Source: Anaeramoeba flamelloides
Taxonomy: Eukaryota > Metamonada > Anaeramoebidae
DNA length: 64,000 nucleotides
Direction of reading: 5' to 3'
Assembly (NCBI GenBank): GCA_027625915.1
Contig: JANTQA010000070.1
Span: 14,141,001-14,205,000, forward strand
Shown: piece by piece, positions 10,901 through 24,000 of the stretch
Layout of the letters: each line of letters starts with the position of its first letter
How positions within the stretch are numbered: the stretch's first letter is position 1
Notes under the pieces: model-generated
What the model was told of the DNA's origin: nothing
Databases searched by the model: none
Seen by the model: only the letters and a program-made list of their open reading frames with translations
Translations under genes and position numbers: made by a program

Positions 10901-13743
10901 ATTGAATTCTCAAAATTTTACATAATAATACACCCTACTATTTTGAAATTCAAAAATATTTTTTTTTCAATTAAATAAGGGTTTACATTTAAAAACACAA
11001 TAGAATATATAAACTCCTTTTCAAATCAAAGGGTACATGGAATTTTCAAGAATTATTCATAATTGAATCAAATTAATTGTAGTTTCATTCTGAAAGATAG
11101 AAAACTCTTTAAAACATAAAAAAACACTCAACTGAATATTTAAAACTCATTAAAACAAAAAAATAAAAAGTAAAATTTAATATTTTATAAATTGGTGTGC
11201 CATTTTATTTGAAATGAGAAATCTCGTTTTGTAAATTGTATGGGAAAAAAAAATTATAAAATCAATAAAAACCTTTGAACACGGTGGATTGGGAAAAAGT
11301 TCTTTACATTTTATTGAAAGTTCTTTACATTTTATTGAAAGTTCTTTACATTTTATTGAAAGTTCTTTACATTTTATTGAAAGTTCTTTACATTTTATTG
11401 AAAGTTCTTTACACTTCAAACTTTTGCTCTTTAAAGTATCATTTTCAAGATAAAGCCGCAATTCATCTGGATATTTTGTTGGAATTGCTTTTTTTCAATA
11501 TTTTCTTTTTTCTTTGTTCAATACATCAATCCAATAATGGTCTTTCAAAATTCCATTATATAGCTCATTAAAAATCAAACTTAAACTGTTTCTGTTTTTA
11601 TATTGGTAGATTATTTCCAAATTGTTTTCTTCTTATCTTGGTTTTTTTATTTTCCAACTGTTCAATATCCATAAATAAAAAAAAATGAAAAAATGAATAA
11701 TTAAAATGTAAAATCATCAAAAAGTAATTATCTTATTAACAATCAAATTCAATAGTATTGATGATTTGAGAGGTGTGCCCTTTTGTTTGAAAAAGAGTTT
11801 ACATGGACCTGATATGGTGTATTTTGTTTTTTTTTTTTAAAAAAAAGAGAAAAAATAAAAAAATTCTATTTCGGCCCAAGAATTGTGAAAATCATTTCTG
11901 ATTTTTAAAGAGTCAAAATAATAAGTTAAATTACTTTTTTTTTTATTGAACAAAAAGGTGGTAATATCAAATGATGGAACTTGCTGTTTATCAGAATAAA
12001 CTAAACTTTATTTAGTGATTTTTATCCTCAATAGAACTTTAACAGTATTATAAATCAAAGGATAGTTTTTTTTAAATAATTAGAAAAGATAAATAGAGAA
12101 TACTAAAAAGAAAAAGAAAGAATTTATTTTTATCATTAAAAAAAAAAGAAAAAAAAAAGGTTTCTAATAAGTAATTAATAAAAAAATCAAAAAAAAAAAC
12201 CAAGGCTTCCATTTAATTAAGAACACCTAAAATCACAGTCACTATAATTTTGGTTAATTTAATTTAATACAATATTTGATCATGAAAGTTTATTTGGAGA
12301 GTAGTTATTTAATTGTTTAATAATTTCTTTTTATCTTTTTGATCTCGTTTTTTTTTAACCCTCAATATTTTTTTCCTTTTGGTTTTTCTTTTTTATTTCC
12401 AAGTTACTCATACTTTTTTGTTTCGGTATTTCCAGTATTCGCCGGTAAACAACTTGATCTTTTCTCTTTGTAACTCTTCTTCCCAATCTAAAGAAAATTT
12501 AGCTAAAAAAAAACAATCTGATGTAATTAAAAAAAATGAATCTAATCTCAAAATTTTTTTTTGTATTCAGAAAGAATATTGGATAAAATTCATCAAATTT
12601 GTTCTATTTTCTCTATTAAACGAGGGTTTATGATTAAAAGAAAGAATTTAGATCTCACCTTCACAGATGATTCTAAGACGAAAAAACAATTTTAACCAAG
12701 AAAAAAATAAATAACTATACTTAAACAATGATCTAAAGATTTAAAAATGGATGAAATTAACCCCATTCCAAAAACTTTGAAAAACCCCAAAATCAAAAAT
12801 AGATAAATAATAATCACAATTTATTGAACTTTTTCAAACATAATATTAAACCACATTTAAGTTCCTAGTATTAATGTTTTTATATGTAATCCTTTTTATA
12901 CAAATCAAAGAAAATAAAAATAAAATCGAAAGAAATATAATCGATATGTTCAAACTGATGAAATGAGCAAAACAAAAAATTGTATTGCTAAGTTTGTTTT
13001 AACTTCACTAACAATTATTATTCGATCAAATGGTTAAGATATCATCAACTAATCTTATGCGATTTTTCGATTTAACTAAACCCAACTTTAACCTTCTATC
13101 AGCCATCGAAAAAAAATTCCAGATCTAACGAAACAAATTTCGTAACTGGAAAAAAGGAAATGAAAACAAAACAAAAAAGACAAACAATGATAAAGTAATT
13201 TGTAAAATCAAAAGTATTTACAAATTGAAATGAAAGGTGTCATATTCTTCTTCTTTAAACTGCCTTAAGTGTGTTCAAATTTTTGGAACCTATTTTATCT
13301 TCTAGTTAAATTCTTTTTTTTTTTTCACAAAATCACATAAACCACATACATTACACAAATCACATAAACCACAAATCTAGAAATCTTTAAAATTCTAATC
13401 GATAATTAAACAATGATCATTCTTTTTTCTTTTTCTTTATGTCAAAATAACATTAATCCTTAATTACACATTTTGAAATTTTTTTTATTGATCTATTTTT
13501 ATTTTTTTTCATATTTAATACATTTATTAGGCAAACGTTATGATGGAATATCCTCTTGAAGAAGCAGAAAAAGTCATTCTTAAAAATCTGGAAAGTGCAA
13601 AAAAAACTTTAGAAATCTTGAAAAAAGATCTTGGATTTTTAAAAGATCAGATTACAACAACAGAAGTTAATAGATCAAGAGTATACAATCGACATGTAAT
13701 GTTGAATAGAAACTTAAAAAATACAACAACAAAAAAAAAATAA
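7760..13743 (+). CDS. PFD3: Prefoldin subunit 3 (VBP1/Gim2 family), 4 exons
   Basis: Prefoldin is the hexameric cytosolic chaperone that hands nascent actin and tubulin to CCT; subunit 3 is an alpha-type subunit. Exons by eye: 7760-7861, 8115-8188, 8369-8579, 13531-13743, giving 600 nt and 199 residues (human VBP1 is about 197). Conserved blocks span every junction. HRGIPKAKFL joins ENIKSLIKTP (exon 1/2). NLETIYS joins KYKFMENNLL (exon 2/3, codon TC|T). VCLWLG joins ANVMMEYPLEEAE (exon 3/4). The C-terminus has DLGFLKDQITTTEVNRSRVYN, typical of the family. N- and C-terminal coiled coils flank the central beta hairpin region. Introns are 253, 180 and 4951 bp, with donors GTAATT, GTTTGT and GTAAGT. 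The start context is AAAAATG. The last intron is anomalously long and holds a transposon. Confidence 0.93.
11012..11799. mobile_element. TIR element family D, copy 1
   Basis: The left end AACTCCTTTTCAAATCAAAG and the right end GTTTGAAAAAGAGTT form imperfect inverted repeats, and TA lies outside both ends (11010-11011, 11800-11801). That suits a Tc1/mariner-type non-autonomous element. A second copy lies at 42125-42822. This copy is longer because of an internal 21-bp tandem expansion. No transposase frame is present. Confidence 0.75.
11300..11413. repeat. 21-bp tandem repeat inside element D copy 1
   Basis: Five perfect copies and a partial sixth of the unit TTCTTTACATTTTATTGAAA plus G. The related copy at 42.4 kb has only one degenerate unit, so the array is an expansion specific to this copy. 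Because 21 is divisible by 3, heptad-like repeats appear in translated frames on both strands; I treat those as by-products. Confidence 0.9.
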
Positions 13744-13798
13744 TAATTTTATTTTTTAATTATTTATTAATTATAATTTTAATAATACCATCTTTTTA

Positions 13799-14124
13799 TC
13801 AAAGATATTTCAATAAACATATTTCATTCAAAATTACTATACTATCCTCACAAAAGTTACAAAAAAAGAAATAAATTATGAATGATAATTCATTTAAAAA
13901 CATTTTCAAATAAAAAATCAAAAAATAAAATAAGTTATCCCAAACAATACAAACTTTTACTTACTTTTAATTTTGTATTTTGATTCTTTTTTATCCCCTT
14001 CAAAAATTCGTAATAATATTTGTTGTTAATCATGAGCAATCCTTCAAAAGTAAAATTATTTTTTTTATTAATACTGTCATTCTCTCCTTGAATATTTTTG
14101 TTTTTGTTTAATTCTAGCACAAAA
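13799..14124 (-). CDS. Candidate 3' end of an unrecognised gene (two exons)
   Basis: Reading on the minus strand, an open exon at 14124-13965 follows a TTGCAG acceptor and ends at a GTAAGT donor. It encodes about 53 residues, including FTFEGLLMINNKYYYEFLKG. After a possible 118-bp intron (13964-13847, ending GTGAG) the same phase continues in 13846-13799 as DSIVILNEICLLKYL and stops at TGA. It is convergent with PFD3. No 5' exon was found; the first exon begins in the third base of a codon. By eye the pattern of L, F, G, TKL and I positions loosely recalls Ctf8, the small subunit of the alternative clamp loader, but that is weak. It could be a pseudogene fragment or chance. Confidence 0.28.
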
Positions 14125-16904
14125 CTGCAATTTCAAAAATTGTTATTCACCTGAAATAATAAATTGAAAAAAAAAAAATATTCTTTAGTATTCAAGAACT
14201 ATCAAATAATTAAATTTGATTAATAATTTACTTTTAAATTATTCTAAAAAGATAAAAACCTGATATTTTAAAAATTAAAAAAAATTCAATTCAAAACTAA
14301 AAAAAGTTAGTGAACATTTTGAAAGGAGCATTACTTATTTTTTAGAACTGAACTTTAACTAAAAAAAAGTTTTACAAGAAGATTTTTTTCTAAAAGTTAA
14401 ATGAATTTTAAAAGACATTACTTATATAATATTAATTTTCCAGAATTTTTATTAGTCTTTTCTAAGATCTCTTTTTTTTTCCACTTAATCTTTTGCAAAA
14501 AAAAAAGATCAAGAAAAAACATACCAAAAACAGAGATTTAAAAAAAAAGTATAAGAAAAAAATATCTAGTAAAAGAAAAAGTAACAATTTTTCAAAAAAA
14601 AACGCACAAGAAAAACAAAATAAAAACAAAAATTTGAAGAAATTAGAAAAAATGATTTCTCATCTAAAAATTTAAAATTTTTTTTAATAAGAATATGTGA
14701 TAAAAACTTAAAAAACCCCGATTAACATTATAAAGTGAGTCAAAATTTTTGAAAAATAGTTTGGTTAACTTTTTAAATACTTATTTTTAATTATTTGTTT
14801 AAATTTTCCTTTATTTATATGTTTATTTAATCAAATGATATAAAAAACTAATTATAATTATAATCAAACTTTAATGTATTTATTATATAATTTTTAATTA
14901 TGAAACAACAACTTTAAATTACTTAAATACTTTGATTAATACTCGTATTACTGGAATATGTAAAATAAACAGCAACATACCAAATATTATTTACAAAAGG
15001 GAATTCAAAATCAATATCTATGATAATTTCATTAATAAAAAATAAATTCAAATTAAAAATAAAATTAAAAAATTTATCTCTTTCCTTATTTGGAAAAATT
15101 AATAAAATTTAATCAACAAACTGACAATAAAATTAACAAGAATTCAAAAGAACCAATTGAAATAATAAAAGAAATTTAAAAATACACATATAACGAATTA
15201 TTGGAAACCAAGAACTGGAAATCTTATCATTTTAAAAAATATCAAAGAAATAGTAAAATCTAAGAATTTACCAAATTCTTTTATAATAAAAAAACCACTG
15301 TTAGTATCTTTTTAATTTTTGAAATAAAAGAAAAACTAGACACTCTAAGACACTTGATGGCATTTAACGACACCCCACCAAAAATATTTCACAATAACAA
15401 AATTATCAAAAATATTATTTTAAAACCCAAAGATATTTAAGTTATCCTTGAAGCTCAACAATCCTAAAATTCAAGAAGTTTACTAATTACCAAAATAGAT
15501 ATTATTATTTAATAGATTAAAACTTATATTAATTTACCATCTATATTTAAATAATGGTTCGAAAGAAATAATATAAAATATTGATAACTATTCTCATTGA
15601 TATATCATTCCTATGAAAAGGATAGATTAATATTTTCAAAATTAATTATAAGAAATAAATCTTAATGAATTAATTTTTAACAAAAATAGTTTGAAATTAT
15701 ATTCATTAATTAATAATCAAGGAATGAATGATTTTACACATAATTGCTGAAAGAAAATTTCAGTCTAAGAACAACTAGAGTGTAATTTACAATTCTTTAA
15801 TAATAAAAAAAAATTAATAATTTATTTTTAAAGAATTAAATCTCAATTTTCAATCATTAAATGTATTTATTAATAAATTCGTAATTATTCTTATTTTTCC
15901 TACAATTGCTATAAAGTTTTGTTTTTTTCTAGGGTATTTCATTAAAATTGATATAAAAAATCTTTATCAGCATTAGAGAAATGAGTTATCATTTTTTAAA
16001 GATTCAATATTTTCCAATTAAATTTTCAGTAAAATATCTTTTTTGTTTTACATTTTTGGATTTTTTAAATTAAAAATAATCAAAAAAAAAATTTTCTAAT
16101 TTTTCTGAAATATCAACTTTTAACCAATTTATGATCTTTTGTATATACAAATAACTTTGTAACTTTAATCTTTTTTTAAAAAAGGTAAAAAAAAAAAACC
16201 AAATATTAATAATTGATGATTTGAGAAAAGTGATTATTTATTGATTTTATTAAGAATTCATTATTAATTTAGTTAATATCTTGATATTTAAAAGATTAGA
16301 TATTTTTTAAAAACAATTATCCAGAATAAAAATCAAATCTTATTATTATTAAAATATTTTCTTAATGATATTTATTATTGTTAAATAAAATTCAATTATT
16401 ACTTAGAATTATTATGTAACTTATTTATGTAAGTTGACAAAAATACTAAAATGTTCTTATAATTTTAATATTTGAGTTTTGATGAATTTTAGCTCAAATA
16501 AATTAGGACTATCTGAATTATATACTTGAACAATATTATTTTTATAATGATCAAAATATTTAGTGTCTTAAAATAATGTTAATTCATAAGTTTACTACTT
16601 GAAATAAAAAAGTAATGTTTTTTTTTTAAGAAATTTATAATTTGGTTTTAAAGTATTTTACTAACTAAATTGGAAATTTGGCTTGAAAGGTTGAAAATCA
16701 AAACCTCCTTATAAAAATTCAGCATTTTTTTCTTTTCAAGTAATAGGGAATTGGATACAATATATAAAAAATTCTTAAAAAAAAATTATTTAAATTTTTT
16801 AATATTATAAGTACTAAATTTGAAATTTACTTTCTTTAATTAGAAAAGTGGAATTTTTTTAGATTATTAAATATTTTAATTAAGATATTAGTGACCACCA
16901 ATGA

Positions 16905-17640
16905 GAAGCCCCATATTATAATATGTTGTAATTAGTTGCAAATCGCATTAGTGCTACATGATTCAAATTTATCTAGAAAATCGATTTGTAAAGTAATAAT
17001 ATTTGTTGATCTCGTCCATTAAAAATGATTGATGTATTAGTAGAAAATTCAAGAATTTTAGAAAAAAATGTACACGTTTATCAAATTTAAAGGTTGGATT
17101 ATCAATATAAAGGCTCCAAAATTGCAAAATATCTTTTTTGATTTTTTTTTACAAAATATAAATTGGTTGCTAAAGTAATTTCATTTTATTTAAAAAATCA
17201 AATTATTAAACCAATTGATTCTTTTGACAAATTATTTCGAAAATAATGGATATCTATTGATGATACAATTAACTTTATAATAGATAAACCAAAATAATCA
17301 GTCTTTGAGTTTTTATGTTTATGATTATTGAGTTAGTCTTTGAATATAAAAAAAAATAAAAAATAAAATAGTTATCTGTGCGAAATTCTATATATGAATT
17401 ATTAAATTCTATAATACTATTATTTGAAGTTTCTATTTTTAGATTTTAAAATTTGAAAAAAAAAAATTCCAAAATGAACATTTTTTAATTTGGATCATTA
17501 GTAAAATAAGTAATAATTTATGATTTAATAATATTTATAATAGATTGTTTAGTGTTATTTGAATCATGTAACACTAATATCATTTACACACAATTAGAGC
17601 ATTTTTGTATATCTTGGACAAATCTATGATGAAGGTAATC
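16905..17640. mobile_element. Degenerate inverted-repeat element (family N)
   Basis: ATTAGTGCTACATGATTCAA near 16948 recurs as its near-exact reverse complement near 17553. Weaker similarity extends outward on both arms. The spacing of about 700 bp fits a decayed MITE. Element borders are approximate and no second copy was seen. Confidence 0.45.
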
Positions 17641-19088
17641 CCTTAAAACACTAAATAAGATATAAAAAATAATATATTGGCTTTTAATTAATTTTGAAAT
17701 TTACCATCATTTTAATTGTCTATTATCTTGTATTTCAACCCTTGGACAGAATACAATCTGATTTGAATAAAAAGTTGATTTGTTTATTTCAATTTTGAAT
17801 TAATTTATTTAGAATTAAATTCCTTTAATATTTATAGCATCTAATAAATTAATTTCATAATTTTTCATGTTTTTTTTTGGATTAAATTGTGATTTTTTCC
17901 TTACGGGATCAGTCTTCTACGATAACAAGACAAAATTTTAAAATATGTTATTGGTGATATCCTCTAATTGCAAATTTTTTATATTCCAGGTACCAGAAAA
18001 TTCTGATCGACTAATAAAAACCGGAAAAAGAATATTTTTTTTGTTAGATCATTTTTTTTTTCAATATTTCTGAAAAATAAAAGTAATAAATTTCTTTTTT
18101 TTCTCACAAAATAAAAAAAAATACCCAGTTTATTGCCATTTCAATCATTATTATACAACAAAAAGTATTTGTTACCAGTAATATTAAAATAAAGTCTTTT
18201 TTTCTTTTAATCCACAATTCTGTTGGTTAACTACAAAAAAATAGTTATAGTCAACTAATTGGAAAATAATTGTATTTTTTTTATTTAGGTTAGTTAAAAT
18301 AATTGAAGTTCTTAAAGGTCATTTAAAAAACTTATCAAGAAATTTTGTTTTTTTTTAAAGTTGAAAATGAATTTTACAAAATAAAATTTTTTTGTAGATA
18401 TTTGGGAATTAAGTATTTTTATCCTCAAAATTCAAAATCATTTTTTTTATACAAAATAATTTTAATTATTATAAGGGTTCTTTTATATAAGACAAAAAAA
18501 TTTGTTAGAAAAAATTGTCTCACAATTAAAAATATTTTTGCATTTTTTTTTCTTTTTTTGAAAACCATAAAACAACTTTTTCAAACTCTTAAAAGAAAAA
18601 AATTTTTTTTTGCATAATAGATCTCAATTTAATTGATAAACTGTAGTTAAGCTTCCATCAAATTTTCATCTGTTTAATCACCTATGCTTCAATTGATTTT
18701 ATTGGCTGATATTTGAATTGAAATATTAATCAAAGAAAACGAAAAAAAATAAAAAATTTTCTATCGAAATTAATACTCTCAAACATAAAACTAAAAATAT
18801 TTTTTCCCATTATCAAGAATGAACTTAATTGTTAATAAAAATAATAGGTTACTTTTTTTTTGTTTTATATTCGAAACATGTGAATTTTTTGAATTCAAAA
18901 AATAGAGACAAATTAATAAATTTTTTAAATAGGGCTAACATGTCCATTCCATAAGTCAAAACACAAATTACTAATAAAATTATTTCAGATCTTGTTGAAA
19001 TTTTATTTTATTTTGAAAAAATACTACCCCCTTTATCATGATACTTTCATTGTATACTCAAAAGAATCAGGAAAATCAATAAAATATT

Positions 19089-19290
19089 GGGTATTTCCAA
19101 AAAAGTGGGCATTTGTTTTTACATTTCATATAAAATCCTCTTTGTTAGTGAAGGTATTAGTTAATTGACAATACTAAATAAAGTTTAATATTAATACCGA
19201 TTGAATCAATGACTAATTTATTTATTTCACAACATGATCATTGAAATAATTCCAAATAAATAAAAAAAAAATAGTACTATTTTTAGAAAA
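19089..19290. mobile_element. Truncated family A element (A4)
   Basis: It starts GGTATTTCCAAAAAAGTGGG and continues with the family A interior (ATCCTCTTTGTTAGTGAA, then TTAATATTAATACCGATTGA). Similarity fades near 19290 and the opposite terminus is missing. Confidence 0.65.
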
Positions 19291-21000
19291 ATTACTAATT
19301 TACTAAAAAAAAATTAGAATATTAAGATATCAATTTTCGCACATGTGCTATGTCCCTTTTTTGGGAAAAAAATATTTTCACACCCTTTTCATGTTCATGT
19401 TTACAAAATAATTTATTTCCAGGGATGAATTGGTTTGGTTAGTATTCTTAACATGTAATTAAAAAGATTGTATCAAAATATTTATTTATGATATCTTTAA
19501 TTTTAAGGGGATAGTAAACGAAAAAATAATCTCCAAGTATATTTAATAGCAAATTCAAAAAAAAACAATAACCAATCTTGAAATTGAAAAATGTTGAGTA
19601 AAAAATCTTGATTTCCAGAAAATCAAACTAATCTTCAAATTTAATTTTCCGATATGAATTATTGTTGCTAAAAGTCTGATCTCATTATTTCTCATTTTTC
19701 TAAAGTTCATAACTTAATATATTTATGAATTATTTTGTAAAAAATGATTTCTCTCAGAGAACAAAGAAATCTTATTATCTATAATGAAATTGTACAAAAA
19801 TAAATTTTAAAAAATGAAACCACAGAGTATAAAATAGCCCAGTATAAAAATCCATTTAATATCAAAAAAATCACAATAATTATTGTAAACTTTTAAAAAT
19901 ATTTTTTTTTTATTGATTCAAAGAAGATTTTGAATTAATTTTTTCTTTTTATTGAATTAAAAAATACGAAAAAAAAAAACAAACTCTAAAATTAAAAATT
20001 CTCCCGAAAAAATTTTATAAAACCTGTAAAATTCAACTTTTTATCTAAAAGAAAAAAAACTTTTTAATAGGATTATTTATAATCAATAATTATTACTAAC
20101 ACAATCTTAATTTTTTTAGTGTCTATTAAAATCCCAAAAAGTAAAGTCTTAAAAAAACTTTACCATTATTTCTCAATTATTAAAAGATCTCCAAACAAAT
20201 TAAACTAATTAAATAAATAAATCTAATAACAAAAAAAAAAAATTAATTGATATTATCAAATAACTTATTTAATACAAAAAGTTCCTTTTTTATATTCTTG
20301 ATGTTTGTAAAAGAATATTTCCTAATCTTTTAAATATACAAGAAATTTAATAAAATTTTTTAAATAAAATAAATGATTAAATGTTTATAGATCTTCAAGG
20401 ATTCAATTTTTACTTTATTTTTCTTGTTTTTTTAAAATTAGATTAAAAAAATCAAGGTTTTTTGTTCCTAAATGATTCTCAGAAATTACTAAAAGTGAGG
20501 ATACTTCAAAATAAAATAGTTTTCAAATTTTCTTTTTTAGACCCGAAAATACAATAAAAAGGATCTTGATCTTTTGACTCAAAAATTTTATTGGGGAAAA
20601 TAAATTCTTTTAAAAATGATATTTCCATTTCTCTAAAGTTGATAAATGAAGTTTTTTTATCGGGTTTGATTGAATATTGTTTAAATAATCACTCTATTAC
20701 ATTTGGGAAAAAGAAATAACAATAGAGTTACTATTCCCTTAATTTGTTCAAATAAATCACTCAAAAATCTTCCTATTGGTACTCTTTGTGATTGAAAAAG
20801 TTACGTTTTTCAAAAAATGTAATATACTTCTTTTTATAAATAAATACACTCAAAATTGAAAAAAAAACAATAGTATTCAAGGTTTCTATTTCAAACTGAA
20901 ACCAAACAATTTTTTAAAATCTGTTTCTCTTGAGTCTTTTCAAATCTCTGGATTTTTCATTTTTCAATCTTTTTTGATATTTTGACAATTTTTTATTCAA

Positions 21001-24000
21001 ATGTCTGAAAATAGTATTGCTGAACTTCTCCTCACAAAACAATTCAAAGGTTTGTTTTTAAATTTTGTTACTTTTAATATTTATTCACATCACAAAGCTT
21101 ATTACTGATCTTCTGAAAAACTTTTTTATATTATTTGATCTTTTTTTGTCACACAAATAAACAAAAAACGAAAAAACAAAAAACAAAAAACAAATAAACA
21201 TAAAACGATACAGAACTCCAAAAAAATCCTGTTGAAGGTTTTAGTGCCGGTCTAAGAAAGAGTAACCCATTTGAATGGGTAACAAATTTCTCCTTTTTTT
21301 GTTTTGAATTTTTTTTTTTCTTTTTTTCTTTTTAAATTCTGATTTTTTATCTTGTTTTTTTTTAAAATTAATTTTTATCTCTTTTTTTTATTTGTTGGCA
21401 AATTTAGGACATTTTGGTAATGGGCCCACCAGATACTATCTTTGAAGGTTTGTAAAATTTTTTCTTTTCTTTTGTTTTCTTTTCTCTTCTTCTTTTTCCT
21501 CGTTTTCTTTTTGTGGACAAATACCTTTTAACAGTTTTTTTTTTTTTTTTTTGTGTGTTTTAATTATTCTTCAATTTCACTTTTGTAACATTTTGCCTCA
21601 ATTTTTTTAGGTGGATATTTCAAAGCAGAATTAATCTTTCCAATCGATTATCCAAACAACCCACCAACAATGAAATTTTTATCTGATATGTGGCATCCAA
21701 ATATCTGTATTTTTCTCTCTTTTGATTGATTTGTTTTTTTTTTTTTTTTTTTTTTTTTTTTCGAATTGATTCTTTTATCTAAAATAATGATTTTTGCTTT
21801 TGTTCATTTTTCATAATTTAACACCTCAAATAGACGCTGACGGGAAGGTGTGTATCTCAATTCTTCATCCACCAGGTTAGTTATTTCACACATTAACTTT
21901 TTTTTTTTTTTTTTTTTCTCGATAACCTAAAGGTTCCTTCTTAATTCAATTTTTTTTCTTTTTTTTTTTTTTTTAATAATTATTTTTCTATTTTTTTTTT
22001 GTGTCGAATAGGTGAAGATGAATGGGGATATGAAAAAGCAAGTGAAAGATGGTTACCAATTCATACGTAAGTTGAGTATCTTTTTCTCTTTTGATTTTTA
22101 TTATTCTTATTATTTTTTTTTGGGTTTTATTTCTCCAAAACAATTCAATAAAAATTTTTTTTGAATATGTATTGAATTTAATTCTATCAATGTGATAGAA
22201 ATAGATATTTACACAGAGACGTATACACGTCTATGTCTTATATTCATAATTGTATTATGGCTATGAGAGGTACTTTATCACTTACTCAAATTTGAATAAA
22301 AAATGATAAAATTTTTTCATTTTCCTTTTTTTCTTGAAACAAATAGAGTTTTCAAAGAAACAAATTATATTTGTGAACTCTATTTTTATTTGTTGGGTTC
22401 CTTTTTTATACTATACCTTGGTATATATTGGGCAAACTCAGAATCTAAAAGAAAGAAACTCAGATAATAATACTGTAAAAAAGAGAATAAACTGGAATTT
22501 TTATCTAATTCAATCTCAAATAACAGTATTTCAATAAAAAAACAATCAAGAGCCATTTTGTCACAATTTTAAAACCAAGCAAACATTTTAAATTTTCTTA
22601 TTTTTGCAATCGTCAAAATTTGGAGATCCTACACTACAAGGAAAATTTAAATACCTAAAATTAAAGTTAGCCAAAACTATACATTGGATATCAGTTATAC
22701 TTCTTTTATAAATTATTTTTTCAAAGTTATCATAATTTTATGTAATAAAAAAAGGATAGCTATTAAACTCTTGAAAATCTGAATACCCCCCTTTTCAAAA
22801 ATACCGGCTTTTGAAAAAAACACCTATTTTCAGGGTATTTTTTTATTGGAAAAAGTTGAAATGAATTAATTTTTGATTGAACATTAAGATTGAAAAAAGA
22901 ATACATGTTAAATCAATTTGCAGAAAACAACCAGGAACGTATATAAAAACTCAAACATGGAAAAAAATAAAATGATAAAAAATATTCCAAAAACAGATAA
23001 AAAATCCGATTTTCAATTTAATTGAGCAATATCTTTTGATTGGAATATTTTGTACTATTTTCAAATTGAAAAATATGTTTCCTTTTATACTATTAAAAAA
23101 ATACTTGAAAATTATCTCTCTACTAAGTCAATTAAAAAATTCAAAAATTTTACAATTAAAAATGAAAAAAATATTACTGAAAAATTTCATTTTTTTTTCA
23201 ATTCCTATTAATATCTATTAAAGTTGTAAACCTCATTGAAAATTGTTATGTATAATAATGTTTATTATATGAGTGTATTTCATAAATACAAAATTTAGAG
23301 ATTTTTTTTTGAAAAAATTTTCCTTGTACATTACAAGGAAAATTTAAATACGAAAAATTAAAGTTAGCCAAAACTATACATTGGATTTCAGTTATACTTC
23401 TTTTATAAATTATTTTTTCAAAGTTATCATAATTTTATGTAATAAAAAAAGGATAGCTATTAAACTCATGAAAATCTGAATACCCCCCTTTTCAAAACTA
23501 CCGACTTTTGAAAAAAAACACCTATTTTCAGGGTATTTTTTTATTGGAAAAAGTTGAAATGAATTAATTTTTGATTGAACATTAAGATTTAAAAACGAAT
23601 AAATGTTAAAGTAATTTGCAGAAAAAAAACCGGGAACATATATAAAAAACTCAAACATGGAAAAAAATAAAATGATAAAAAATATTCCAAAAACAGATAA
23701 AAAATGAGTTTTTCAATTTAATTTAGCGATATCTTTTGATTGAAATATTTTGTACTATTTTCAAATTGAAAAATATGTTTCCTTTTAGACCATTAAAAAA
23801 ATACTTGAAAATTATCTCTCTGCTAAGTCAATTAAAAAATTCAAAAATTTTACAATTAAAAATGAAAAAAATATTACTGAAAAATTTCATTTTTTTTTCA
23901 ATTCCTATTAATATCTATTAAAGTTGTAAACCTCATTGAAAATTGTTATGTATAATAATGTTTATTATATGAGTGTATTTCAAAAATACAAAATTTAGAG

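Larger units (their letters stand above)
8580..13530 (+). other. Giant intron 3 of PFD3 (4951 bp)
   Basis: It begins GTAAGT directly after the WLG codon and ends TTATTAG before ANVMMEY, so both borders are fixed by conserved protein. It contains one complete TIR element (11012-11799). It also has a stop-free stretch at 10083-10408 without an ATG start and a coding-looking stretch at 12439-12632. The remainder is A/T-rich sequence in which I recognise nothing. Confidence 0.85.
13744..21000. other. 7.3 kb intergenic region between PFD3 and the E2 gene
   Basis: Mostly A/T-rich sequence with no recognised protein family. It holds a candidate minus-strand gene end (13799-14124), a lysine-rich open stretch at about 14510-14675, a degenerate inverted-repeat element (16905-17640) and a truncated family A transposon (19089-19290). 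Exons of a gene with giant introns could hide here unseen. Confidence 0.5.

Noticed and set aside
11177-11571. Overlapping frames on both strands with repeated KELSIKC or KVLYILL heptads
   Set aside because: They are translations of a 21-bp DNA tandem array inside a transposon; repeat length divisible by three explains the heptads.
18345-18617. 90-codon Phe/Lys-rich frame
   Set aside because: It starts at TTG, and its composition simply follows T and A homopolymers.
23036-23921. Two similar 61-codon frames
   Set aside because: They are the two units of tandem element F, have no ATG start and no recognisable domain.
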